The notes under the pieces: model-generated | Database searches by the model: none | Told to the model about the DNA's origin: nothing | What the model saw: the letters and a program-made list of their open reading frames with translations, nothing else | Position numbers and translations under genes: made by a program | In this document: one piece after another, positions 29,902 to 38,212 of the stretch | How positions within the stretch are numbered: the first letter of the stretch is position 1 | How the letters are laid out: every line of letters starts with the position of its first letter | Assembly: GCF_034522235.1 (NCBI RefSeq) | Contig: NZ_JAXHLN010000003.1 | Span: 1,302,001 to 1,366,000 of the forward strand | Direction: 5' to 3' | Length of the DNA: 64,000 bases | From: Thiohalophilus sp. | Lineage (GTDB): Bacteria > Pseudomonadota > Gammaproteobacteria > UBA6429 > Thiohalophilaceae

Positions 29902-31531
29902 GTATTCCTCCGCATAACGCGGAGGCCTCATTGAAGCGATCTGGCGCAGCACGACAACTGGCGTGTGCTGTTGTATTCCTCCGCATAACGCGGAGGCCTC
30001 ATTGAAGCCGTGGTGTGCATGTGAATGCGATGGCGATGATGGACGTATTCCTCCGCATAACGCGGAGGCCTCATTGAAGCTTGTTGGCCCCTACCTCGTC
30101 GGCCAGCGCCTCAAGGTATTCCTCCGCATAACGCGGAGGCCTCATTGAAGCAATCGTGGATATGTTGGATCGGCATGAGTGAGGAAGGTATTCCTCCGCA
30201 TAACGCGGAGGCCTCATTGAAGCCTGTCCGGCGTCAACGATACGGTCGAAGTAGGCTTCGTATTCCTCCGCATAACGCGGAGGCCTCATTGAAGCCTTGT
30301 CAGTCCACTTGTCTGTCTGGATACGGCCTTCGTATTCCTCCGCATAACGCGGAGGCCTCATTGAAGCGTCAGAATAATAGTACCCTTCAGCAGCAAGTGT
30401 CCCGTATTCCTCCGCATAACGCGGAGGCCTCATTGAAGCAGCGTAAGAAGCTGACCAAGAAAGACGGAGGTGAGTCATGTATTCCTCCGCATAACGCGGA
30501 GGCCTCATTGAAGCTCGGCCTGGTCTCTTGGTAGTCCGCCCTCGATTTCCGTATTCCTCCGCATAACGCGGAGGCCTCATTGAAGCCCGTATTTCATCGT
30601 CCTCCGGCAAAATACGCCGCTGGTATTCCTCCGCATAACGCGGAGGCCTCATTGAAGCCGGCATTGCACACACAACCCATCCACCAGCCGGTTAAGTATT
30701 CCTCCGCATAACGCGGAGGCCTCATTGAAGCGCTATCAAGAACAGCAAGGGTGCGGGGCTGGTCAAGTATTCCTCCGCATAACGCGGAGGCCTCATTGAA
30801 GCATCACTACATCATTCATTTTGCCATCTCCTGTGCCAGGTATTCCTCCGCATAACGCGGAGGCCTCATTGAAGCGAGCATACGAACCAGACACATGATG
30901 AGCGAATGAGGTATTCCTCCGCATAACGCGGAGGCCTCATTGAAGCATCGTCCCACCTCCCAAATAGTGCATTGCATATCTGGTATTCCTCCGCATAACG
31001 CGGAGGCCTCATTGAAGCTGCTGCTCTGTAGGAAATTTGTGGTTTAGGAGGTAGGTATTCCTCCGCATAACGCGGAGGCCTCATTGAAGCATGGCTATAT
31101 TGTGCTTTCTTTTAATCGTGGACGTATGTATTCCTCCGCATAACGCGGAGGCCTCATTGAAGCAAGGTCAAAGGTGGCTATGTCACGGTTGGTCAGTATT
31201 GTATTCCTCCGCATAACGCGGAGGCCTCATTGAAGCATCTTGGCGTTGAGCAGTGGGCGCACCAGCCGTTGTTGTATTCCTCCGCATAACGCGGAGGCCT
31301 CATTGAAGCCGCCAGCAATTCGACGATGCCGACACCCTGGCGAAAGGTATTCCTCCGCATAACGCGGAGGCCTCATTGAAGCTTCCGGATCGATTCCCAG
31401 CTTATACAACCGGCCGGCAGGTATTCCTCCGCATAACGCGGAGGCCTCATTGAAGCATCGCCGCGCCGATGCCGTAGTATTTCAACTGCGGGTTGGTATT
31501 CCTCCGCATAACGCGGTGGCCTAATTGATGC
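29902..31531 (+). CRISPR. CRISPR array, 23 repeats of 36 bp, 22 spacers
   Basis: The repeat starts GTATTCCTCCGCATAACGCG and ends GAGGCCTCATTGAAGC. CCTCCGC and GCGGAGG form a 7-bp stem. Repeat starts: 29902, 29973, 30045, 30116, 30188, 30260, 30332, 30404, 30479, 30551, 30623, 30696, 30767, 30840, 30911, 30983, 31055, 31128, 31201, 31274, 31347, 31421 and 31496. Spacers are 35-39 bases and no two look alike. Repeats 1-22 appear identical; repeat 23 has three changes, so the leader is at the cas2 end. I saw no match between a spacer and the rest of this window, but could not search systematically. Confidence 0.98.
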
Positions 31532-31855
31532 GACCAGTCACTATTCTCCGCATATTGCGCGGATAATAGGTGGGTCGTTCTCCGCAAGAAGGGGAAGGCG
31601 GTCCTGGCTGGTGGATTCCGTCCCAGAGCAAAATAATAATAACGGCTGATAAGAGTAGGTGTCGATCTGGGAGGATTGAATCAGATATCACAAAACTTTT
31701 TTATAAGGGATTATGGTCGGGGAGAGGGCGCCATATTTGCACGATTTGATTTCCCCAAAAGCACTCGGAAACCCGCATAAAATGGGGAAATATAGTACTG
31801 GTTTTCCCCAAAAGAAACGCTCTAAGTCATTGATGAAAAAGAAAAACCGGGACCC
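31532..31855. other. Decayed array end and non-coding right end of the island
   Basis: Directly after repeat 23, 31541-31569 still resembles a repeat (ATTCTCCGCAT ... GCGCGGATAATAGG) but is badly decayed. Further on I see no gene. TTTCCCCAAAAG occurs twice (31750-31761 and 31803-31814). The stretch ends at the right attachment repeat. Confidence 0.5.
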
Positions 31856-31902
31856 CTCATAACCCGAAGGTCAGAGGTTCAAATCCTCTCCCCGCTACCA
31901 AA
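31856..31902. repeat. Right attachment-site repeat (attR)
   Basis: Perfect 47-bp copy of 16015-16061: the 3' part of tRNA-fMet from the anticodon arm through CCA plus two A. There is no 5' half before it, so it is not a tRNA gene. Confidence 0.85.
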
Positions 31903-31906
31903 CAAC

Positions 31907-31935
31907 AAAAAGGCCGGTTTTTCCGGCTTTCTTTG
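31907..31935 (+). terminator. Intrinsic terminator beyond attR
   Basis: AAAGGCCGG and CCGGCTTTC form a stem followed by a short T-rich run. It begins 4 bases after attR and was probably the terminator of tRNA-fMet before the island inserted. Confidence 0.7.
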
Positions 31936-32301
31936 TCTCTGGCGGTTGGGTTTCATTGTTATCTTGCACTGGAAGTGGGTTCGTTGACCCTGATGATCGG
32001 CCACTCGTTTGGCCAAAGAGTGTAAGTCTGGAAAACGGGGACTGTTGTTCTCGCTAGCCACGCGCCAGGCGGGACAAAGCCGCTTCGTGTATTCGCAATA
32101 ATGCTTTCCCCAAGGTAAAATAGCTTTTGCATATCGCGACTGGAGGAGCCCCGTCGTCAATGGGCCGATACCTTTACCGAGTCGGCTTCCTGTTGCTACC
32201 GGATAAATGACTCGATTTTGCAGGGTGCTCTCGTCTTTAAACAGGCGTGTGTCGCCCCCAGATCAAGAAATTGTCCTGGTGAGGCTGCTTTCCGGTTAAA
32301 A

Positions 32302-32390
32302 ACCAAGTAAAATACTCAACATATAACCTTACAAGATAAGGCGTTGAAATTTCATCACCAGGCCAGTATAAAACCTAGTAAATTACTCGG
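32302..32390 (+). promoter_or_regulatory. suf operon promoter with two Rrf2/IscR-like palindromes
   Basis: A near-ideal sigma-70 promoter (TTGAAA 32344-32349, 17-base spacer, TATAAA 32367-32372) is overlapped directly downstream by the palindrome ACCTAGTAAATTACTCGG (32373-32390). A second copy, ACCAAGTAAAATACTCAA, lies at 32302-32319. The form resembles sites of Rrf2-family Fe-S regulators such as IscR, which would fit repression at the start site. The remaining 31936-32301 contains no recognisable gene. Confidence 0.6.
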
Positions 32391-32413
32391 AAATAGTCCG
32401 GAGGTTATCGAGG

Positions 32414-33862
32414 ATGACGGCGACACCCAATACAGTGGATGAACTCATTGATCGTGGTTACGAGCACGGTTTTATCACCGAGATCGAGTCCGACACCTTC
32501 CCGCCGGGTTTCAATGAAGACGTCATTCGTGCCCTGTCGGCCAAGAAGAACGAGCCCGAGTGGATGCTGGAGTGGCGCCTCAAGGCGTATCGGCACTGGC
32601 TGACCCTGGAGCAGCCCAGCTGGGCTCATCTGGACTATCCGCCGATCGACTATCAGTCTATCTCTTATTATTCCGCGCCGAAAAAAGCCGGCGACGGCCC
32701 CCAGAGTCTGGACGAGGTCGACCCGGAGCTGATCGAAACCTACAACAAGCTGGGGATTCCGCTGGAAGAGCAGATGGCTCTGGCCGGGGTCGCCGTCGAT
32801 GCGGTATTCGACAGCGTCTCGGTGGCCACCACCTTCCGGGAGAAACTGTCCGAAGCCGGCGTGATCTTCTGCTCCATGTCTGAAGCCGTTCAGGACTATC
32901 CGGATCTGATCAAGCAGTACCTGGGTACTGTGGTGCCGCATACGGATAATTTCTTCGCCTGCATGAATGCGGCGGTCTTCTCCGACGGCACCTTTGTGTA
33001 TATCCCGAAGGGCGTGCGTTGCCCGATGGAGCTGTCCACCTATTTCCGGATTAACGAGGCCAACACCGGCCAGTTCGAACGCACCCTCATCGTGGCCGAA
33101 GAAGCCAGCTATGTCAGTTACCTGGAAGGTTGCACCGCGCCGATGCGCGACGAGAACCAGCTGCATGCCGCCGTGGTCGAATTGGTTGCCATGGACGACG
33201 CCAGGATCAAATATTCGACCGTCCAGAACTGGTATCCCGGCAATGCCGAAGGCAAGGGCGGGATCTACAACTTTGTGACCAAGCGTGGCGATTGCCGCGG
33301 CGATCGTTCGCACATCTCCTGGACCCAGGTGGAAACCGGCTCGGCCATCACCTGGAAGTATCCCAGCTGCATTTTGCGCGGTGACGATTCCACCGGCGAG
33401 TTTTACTCGGTGGCCGTGGCCCGGGGTCGCCAGCAGGCTGACACCGGCACCAAGATGATTCACATGGGGCGCAATACCAAAAGCACCATCGTCTCCAAGG
33501 GCATCTCCGCCGGCCAGGGCCAGAATAGCTATCGCGGGCTGGTACGCATGACACCCAGGGCGGAGAACGCGCGCAACCACACTCAGTGTGATTCGCTGCT
33601 GATTGGCGATACCTGCGGGGCGCATACCTATCCGTATATCGAGGTGCGTAATCCCACCGCCAAGATGGAACACGAAGCGACCACCTCGAAAATCAGTGAA
33701 GACCAGTTGTTCTATTGTCGGCAGCGTGGCCTGTCTGAAGAAGACGCCGTGTCGATGATCGTCAACGGATTCTGCAAGGAAGTCTTCAATGAATTGCCCA
33801 TGGAGTTTGCTGTCGAAGCACAGAAGCTCCTCAACGTCACCCTGGAAGGTGCCGTCGGTTAA
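32414..33862 (+). CDS. sufB: Fe-S cluster scaffold subunit SufB
   Basis: SufB (482 residues) builds Fe-S clusters as part of the cytoplasmic SufBCD complex. It has the family's beta-helix core with [39 protein letters not shown] and the C-terminal [26 protein letters not shown] ribosome site precedes ATG 32414. It is the first gene of the operon, read from the promoter at 32344-32372. A 497-residue frame on the other strand is a shadow. Confidence 0.97.
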   Translation: MTATPNTVDELIDRGYEHGFITEIESDTFPPGFNEDVIRALSAKKNEPEWMLEWRLKAYRHWLTLEQPSWAHLDYPPIDYQSISYYSAPKKAGDGPQSLDEVDPELIETYNKLGIPLEEQMALAGVAVDAVFDSVSVATTFREKLSEAGVIFCSMSEAVQDYPDLIKQYLGTVVPHTDNFFACMNAAVFSDGTFVYIPKGVRCPMELSTYFRINEANTGQFERTLIVAEEASYVSYLEGCTAPMRDENQLHAAVVELVAMDDARIKYSTVQNWYPGNAEGKGGIYNFVTKRGDCRGDRSHISWTQVETGSAITWKYPSCILRGDDSTGEFYSVAVARGRQQADTGTKMIHMGRNTKSTIVSKGISAGQGQNSYRGLVRMTPRAENARNHTQCDSLLIGDTCGAHTYPYIEVRNPTAKMEHEATTSKISEDQLFYCRQRGLSEEDAVSMIVNGFCKEVFNELPMEFAVEAQKLLNVTLEGAVG

Positions 33863-33888
33863 CCCAATCAAGTTTGGAGGATAACGAC

Positions 33889-34641
33889 ATGTTGTCAATT
33901 AAAAACCTGCACGTCAGTATCGAAGGCAAGCCGATACTTAACGGCCTCAACCTGGAAATCGGTACTGGCGAGGTCCATGCCATCATGGGCCCCAACGGCT
34001 CCGGAAAAAGTACCCTGTCTTACGTCCTTTCCGGGCGCGAAGGCTATGAAGTTACCGACGGGCAGATCCTGTACGAGGGTGAAGACCTGCTGGAACTGGA
34101 AACCGAGGAGCGGGCCCACAAGGGCGTGTTCCTCGCCATGCAATACCCGGTGGAATTACCCGGCGTGAATAACATGGTGTTTCTCAAAGAGTCGCTGAAC
34201 GCGATTCGCCGCGCACGCGGTGAAGAAGAGCTGGACTCGGTCAAGTTCATGCAACTGGTCAAGGAAAAGGCCAAACTGGTCGAGCTGGACGAGAAACTGC
34301 TCAAGCGCAGCGTCAACGCCGGTTTCTCCGGTGGTGAGAAAAAACGTAACGAAATTCTGCAACTGGCCCTGCTGGAGCCAAAGCTGGCGCTGCTGGATGA
34401 AACCGACTCCGGACTGGATATCGATGCCTTGCGGATTGTTGCAGAAGGGGTCAATTCACTGCGAGGCCCGGAACGCTCCGTGGTGCTGGTCACGCATTAT
34501 CAACGTCTGCTGGACTACATCCAGCCGGATTATGTGCATGTACTGTCCGAAGGTCGCATCGTACGGTCCGGCGGCAAGGAGCTGGCGCACGAACTCGAAG
34601 AGAAAGGCTACAGCTGGCTCAAAGAGGGAGCAGCCGCATGA
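33889..34641 (+). CDS. sufC: Fe-S assembly ATPase SufC
   Basis: SufC (250 residues from ATG 33889, behind GGAGG) is the ABC-type ATPase of SufBCD. Walker A GPNGSGKST, a signature motif of the SufC form (GFSGGEKKRNEILQ), Walker B LALLDETDSGLD and the switch histidine in VVLVTHYQRLLDYI are all present. It lies 26 bases after sufB and overlaps sufD by ATGA. The frame can be extended five codons upstream, but that would pass the ribosome site. Confidence 0.97.
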   Translation: MLSIKNLHVSIEGKPILNGLNLEIGTGEVHAIMGPNGSGKSTLSYVLSGREGYEVTDGQILYEGEDLLELETEERAHKGVFLAMQYPVELPGVNNMVFLKESLNAIRRARGEEELDSVKFMQLVKEKAKLVELDEKLLKRSVNAGFSGGEKKRNEILQLALLEPKLALLDETDSGLDIDALRIVAEGVNSLRGPERSVVLVTHYQRLLDYIQPDYVHVLSEGRIVRSGGKELAHELEEKGYSWLKEGAAA

Positions 34642-35996
34642 GTGCAGGCAACGAACAGTCCCGTCAATGGTTTGAGAAACTGGCACAATCCGGTCAGGTT
34701 GAGCTGCCGAGCGAAAAGCTCGGCTGGCTCGACGATGCCCGGCAACAGGCGCGTCAGGCTATCAACACCCTGCCGGTGCCGTATCGCAAGCAGGAGGAGT
34801 GGCGCTATACCAGCATCGATGGCCTGCTGAAGCAGGAATTCCAGCCGGCCAATGACCCGTTTACCGCGCTGCAGTCGGTGGATCTGGAGGACTGGCTGCT
34901 GCCGGAGATGGATTGTTATCGGCTGGTCTTCGCCAACGGCCGTTGTGTTCCGCACCTTTCCCGGACCAGCGAATTACCCGAAGGTGTGCGCGTCGGCAGC
35001 CTGCGCGCGGCATTGACGACCGATCCGGATCTGCTGGCAACCTGGTTCGGTCAAACGGCCAATCACTCTCAACATCTGTTCACGGCTCTGAATACCGCCT
35101 TGATCAACGATGGCGTCTTTATTCATGTCGAATCCAATGTGAAGCTGGACAAGCCCATCGAGGTTCTGTATCTCAGTCTGGCGCTGGAAGATGCCGTGGT
35201 TGCCCATCCCCGTAATCTGGTGGTGATGGACGCCTGCAGCGAGGCGACCCTGATCGAGCGCTTTGTCAGCACCGGCCAGTCCGTTTATTTCAACAACAAT
35301 CTGAGCGAGATCATTCTCAATGAATCCGCGTCCTTGACTCATCATCGGGTTCAGGACGAAAGCAGCCAGGCGTATCATCTGAGTAATCTGTTTCTCTCCC
35401 AACAGAAACGGAGCCGCTACCGTGGCACGGCAGTGGCACTGGGTGGTGCCTGGGCGCGGACCGAATACAAGGTTAAATTCCTTGATGAGGAAGCGGAATG
35501 CCGTCTCAACGGGCTGTATACAGTGGGTGAGAAACAATTGACCGATTTTCATCTGGATATCGATCATGCCAGGCCGCATTGTGCCAGTGAGGAGAATTTT
35601 CGCGGTCTTCTGTATGGCAAAGGCCGGGCCGTTTTCGATGGCCGTATTCTGGTCGACAAGAACGCCCAGAAGAGCGATGCCCATCTGCACAACGCCAATC
35701 TCATGCTGACCCGCACCGCCGAGGTGGATACCAAGCCCCAGCTGGAAATCTATGCGGATGACGTCAAGTGCAGTCACGGCACTACCGTTGGTCAGCTGGA
35801 TCCGCAGCAGATCTACTACATGCGTTCACGCGGCATCGAGACCGCCACGGCACAGAAAATGCTGTGCCTCGGTTTTGCAGACGAAATTATCGATACCATT
35901 GAAATCGAGCCCCTGCGCCAGCATGTACAGGAAAGACTGCATGGAGCCCTGGAGCAGGTGGTAAATGAACAGTTGCAAGCTGAAGAGGTGGCATAA
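34638..35996 (+). CDS. sufD: Fe-S assembly protein SufD
   Basis: SufD (452 residues) is the SufB paralogue that completes the SufBCD complex and helps iron entry. It has a helical N-terminal domain and a beta-helix with EEAECRLNGLYTVGEKQLTDFH and SDAHLHNANLMLTRTAEVDTKPQLEIYADDVKCSHGTTVGQLD, in which the conserved cysteine and histidine are seen. It is coupled to sufC by a 4-base overlap and to the next gene by TAATG. Confidence 0.96.
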   Translation: MSAGNEQSRQWFEKLAQSGQVELPSEKLGWLDDARQQARQAINTLPVPYRKQEEWRYTSIDGLLKQEFQPANDPFTALQSVDLEDWLLPEMDCYRLVFANGRCVPHLSRTSELPEGVRVGSLRAALTTDPDLLATWFGQTANHSQHLFTALNTALINDGVFIHVESNVKLDKPIEVLYLSLALEDAVVAHPRNLVVMDACSEATLIERFVSTGQSVYFNNNLSEIILNESASLTHHRVQDESSQAYHLSNLFLSQQKRSRYRGTAVALGGAWARTEYKVKFLDEEAECRLNGLYTVGEKQLTDFHLDIDHARPHCASEENFRGLLYGKGRAVFDGRILVDKNAQKSDAHLHNANLMLTRTAEVDTKPQLEIYADDVKCSHGTTVGQLDPQQIYYMRSRGIETATAQKMLCLGFADEIIDTIEIEPLRQHVQERLHGALEQVVNEQLQAEEVA

Positions 35997-36370
35997 TGAG
36001 CGCCAGACGAGTTTTGTTCCAGCCACAGGTCGAGACAAGCGGAGGTGGTCCCGTTGCAGACAGTGACGCCCCCCTGGAAGAGCGAATCGTCGAAGCACTG
36101 AAGACGATTTATGACCCGGAAATCCCGGTGAATATTTACGAGCTGGGGTTGATTTACGAACTGCATATCGATCAGGATAACAAGGTTTTTGTCACTATGA
36201 CCCTGACTACGCCGGGTTGTCCGGTTGCCGGCTCCATGCCGGGGCAGGTGGAACAAACCGTCAAGAGTGTTGAAGGTGTCAACGATGCCGAAGTCGAGCT
36301 GGTCTGGGATCCACCGTGGACCATCGATCGCATGACTGAAGAAGCACGTTTAACATTGGGCTTGTTGTAA
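35996..36370 (+). CDS. sufT: Fe-S maturation factor SufT (DUF59/MIP18 family)
   Basis: The 124-residue protein has a short variable N-terminus and then the DUF59 fold: IVEALKTIYDPEIPVNIYELGLIYEL, with the DPE motif, and MTLTTPGCPVAGSMPGQVE, with the single conserved cysteine. SufT-type proteins help mature Fe-S proteins under high demand. The start codon overlaps the sufD stop (TAATG), so it is part of the operon. Confidence 0.9.
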   Translation: MSARRVLFQPQVETSGGGPVADSDAPLEERIVEALKTIYDPEIPVNIYELGLIYELHIDQDNKVFVTMTLTTPGCPVAGSMPGQVEQTVKSVEGVNDAEVELVWDPPWTIDRMTEEARLTLGLL

Positions 36371-36384
36371 ACAGGAGGTAATTT

Positions 36385-36711
36385 ATGGCTGTTGCATTAA
36401 CCGAAAGTGCCGCCAAACACGTTGAAGCCATGCTGGGCAAGCGCGGCAGTGGCGTCGGACTGCGTCTGGCTACCCGCAAATCGGGTTGCACCGGCTTTGC
36501 GTATGTCGTCGATTATGCCGACGAGGTCAGTGATGACGATGTCGTCTTCGAAAGTCACGGTGTAAAGGTTGTTGTGGACAAGCAGAGCCTGGGTAATATC
36601 GATGGGACAGAAGTGGACTACATGAAAACCAATGCCATTAACGAAGGTTTTGAATTTCGCAACCCGAATATCAAGGATATGTGTGGTTGCGGTGAATCCT
36701 TCAGCGTCTGA
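36385..36711 (+). CDS. sufA: A-type Fe-S carrier protein (SufA/IscA family)
   Basis: The 108-residue protein has the three A-type cysteines: one in RKSGCTGFAYVVDYAD and two in the C-terminal MCGCGESF motif. A-type carriers receive clusters from the SufBCD scaffold and pass them to target proteins. An AGGAGG ribosome site lies before ATG 36385. Its place in the suf operon favours a SufA role; sequence alone does not separate SufA from IscA. Confidence 0.92.
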   Translation: MAVALTESAAKHVEAMLGKRGSGVGLRLATRKSGCTGFAYVVDYADEVSDDDVVFESHGVKVVVDKQSLGNIDGTEVDYMKTNAINEGFEFRNPNIKDMCGCGESFSV

Positions 36712-36731
36712 ACCCACCGGCAGGAGCACGC

Positions 36732-37166
36732 ATGACGTCGCTTGACGATATCGTCGATACCTTTGAATTACTGGGGGACTGGGATCAGCGTTATCAATAC
36801 CTGACCGAGCTGGGTGAAAAATTGCCACCTCTGCCGGAAGAAGCCCGTATTGAGGACAATAAGGTCAAGGGCTGTATGAGCCAGGTCTGGGTCCACGCCT
36901 ATCCCAGCCCGGACAATCCCGAACTGATTCGTTTCCATGGTGATTGCGATACCAGTATTATCAAGGGGGTATTGGCTCTGTTAATCCAACTTGTCGAGGA
37001 TCGCAGGGCGGACGAGATCGAGGCGCTGGATGTGGACGAGTTTTTTGAAAAGCTCAAGCTCGATGAACACCTCTCGCCAAACCGTCATGTCGGTATCTAT
37101 GCTATCGTCGACCTGATGAAACAGCAGGTTCGGGCACTCAAGGCCAGTCAGCAGGTCTCCGCCTGA
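36732..37166 (+). CDS. sufE: Sulfur acceptor SufE
   Basis: SufE (144 residues) accepts persulfide sulfur from the cysteine desulfurase SufS and passes it to SufB. The active cysteine is in IEDNKVKGCMSQVWV, and HLSPNRHVGIYAIVDLMK is also typical. It is the last gene of the operon. Its partner sufS is not in this operon, so SufE must use a desulfurase encoded elsewhere. A terminator follows at 37311-37339. Confidence 0.94.
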   Translation: MTSLDDIVDTFELLGDWDQRYQYLTELGEKLPPLPEEARIEDNKVKGCMSQVWVHAYPSPDNPELIRFHGDCDTSIIKGVLALLIQLVEDRRADEIEALDVDEFFEKLKLDEHLSPNRHVGIYAIVDLMKQQVRALKASQQVSA

Positions 37167-37194
37167 TTGAAGTTCCCAGGTACGTCAAAGCCTA

Positions 37195-37280
37195 CCACCG
37201 AACACACCGAGAGCACTGAACACACTGAAATGGGTAGTTGAGTTCTTCGGTGACTTCGGTGTTTTCCGTGTCTTCAGTGG
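37195..37280. repeat. Intergenic CACCGAA-type heptamer repeat, inverted
   Basis: Left arm: about five copies of a CAC(C/T)GA(A/G) heptamer (37195-37229). Right arm: the reverse complement motif TTCGGTG/TTCAGTG repeated about five times (37242-37280). It lies between the converging sufE and slyD and could fold into a long imperfect hairpin. Confidence 0.7.
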
Positions 37281-37310
37281 TTTCTCCACAGCCTGGACTC
37301 ACCCTACAAC

Positions 37311-37339
37311 AAAAAAGCCGGGCAGTGCCCGGCTTTTTT
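37311..37339. terminator. Bidirectional terminator between sufE and slyD
   Basis: A6, a 7-bp stem GCCGGGC/GCCCGGC around AGT, then T6. The symmetrical A and T tracts allow it to stop both the suf operon and slyD. Confidence 0.9.
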
Positions 37340-37359
37340 CATGGTCGCAGTCGGCTGAT

Positions 37360-37845
37360 TTATTCGTGCTCGTGACCGCCCGGACCGTGGACGTGGCCGT
37401 GGTCCAGCTCTTCCTGGGTGGGTTCACGGACTTCGGTGATGGTCACGTCGAAGTGCAGGGCCTGGCCCGCCAGCGGGTGGTTGCCATCGATGACCACACC
37501 GTCATCCTTGATGTCCATCACGGTAATGGTCAGCGGCTGGCCTTCCGGGGTCATGGCCTGATACTGCGCACCAACCTGGACTTCAGTGCCTTCGAACATG
37601 TCATTCGGGACGGTCTGGATCATGCTGTCATCGCGCTGACCATAGGCGTCATCCGGCTGCACACTGACGTTGAGTGAATCACCTTCACTCTTGCCCACCA
37701 GGGCGTTTTCCAGGCCGGGAATAATATTACCAGCGCCATGCAGATAGGCCAGGCCGGGGCCGCCCTGAGAGGAATCCAGCACGTTGCCGGTGTCATCTTT
37801 GAGGGTATAGTCGATTGTGACGACCTTGTTTTCGGAGATTTGCAT
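37360..37845 (-). CDS. slyD: FKBP-type peptidyl-prolyl isomerase SlyD
   Basis: The 161-residue protein has the SlyD pattern: a split FKBP domain (VVTIDYTLKDDTGNVLDSS, GAGNIIPGLENALVGKSEGD) with the chaperone insert-in-flap between, and a short histidine-rich tail (DHGHVHGPGGHEHE) that may bind nickel or other metals. SlyD acts as a cytoplasmic folding helper and metallochaperone. ATG 37845 with AAGGA in front is chosen; the open frame runs further upstream. The tail is shorter than in E. coli and has no cysteines. Confidence 0.92.
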   Translation of the reverse strand: MQISENKVVTIDYTLKDDTGNVLDSSQGGPGLAYLHGAGNIIPGLENALVGKSEGDSLNVSVQPDDAYGQRDDSMIQTVPNDMFEGTEVQVGAQYQAMTPEGQPLTITVMDIKDDGVVIDGNHPLAGQALHFDVTITEVREPTQEELDHGHVHGPGGHEHE

Positions 37846-38212
37846 AGGTATTCCTTGGAAATTCTGTTGATTTTTGGAGGTACTGTCGTTCAAACACCAA
37901 TACGGTCAGGGAGCCTGCGAAGTGGGAATGAAAGAAGCCCGATTGCGTTAATAATGCGCGATCCTAGCACAGACTGAAACGGATTTCAGGGGGGGGGCGG
38001 TAGCTTCCCGGTCTGGCAAAACGTCTCTGCCGGAGCCGAGCCCGGGGGCTTGTGGGGCCCTGGGACCCTCCCGAACAGGGCGCAGAACGGTGCTCAGCAC
38101 TCTGTTCCCCCGACGGTACGGATAGGGTGCCTGCGCGCAAATCGTGTTATAAAGCGTCCTCGGTTCCCGGTCGGATCCCGGTCCTGAAATTTACCCAGCC
38201 AGAGATGAGTGT
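37846..38212. other. Intergenic region between slyD and pgm
   Basis: No gene is seen. The region holds the promoters of two divergent genes, a run of nine G at 37989-37997, and GC-rich interrupted repeats around 38035-38090. I could not place promoters with confidence. Confidence 0.4.

Noticed and set aside
30071-30673. 200-codon minus-strand frame with a repeated ASMRPPRYAEEY peptide inside the array (also 30145-30534 on +)
   Set aside because: It is a translation of CRISPR repeats; 36-base repeats with spacers near 36 keep the frame open by chance.
31856-31900. A second tRNA-fMet gene
   Set aside because: Only the 3' 45 bases are present; it is the attachment repeat.
32405-33898. 497-codon frame opposite sufB
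   Set aside because: Shadow of sufB.
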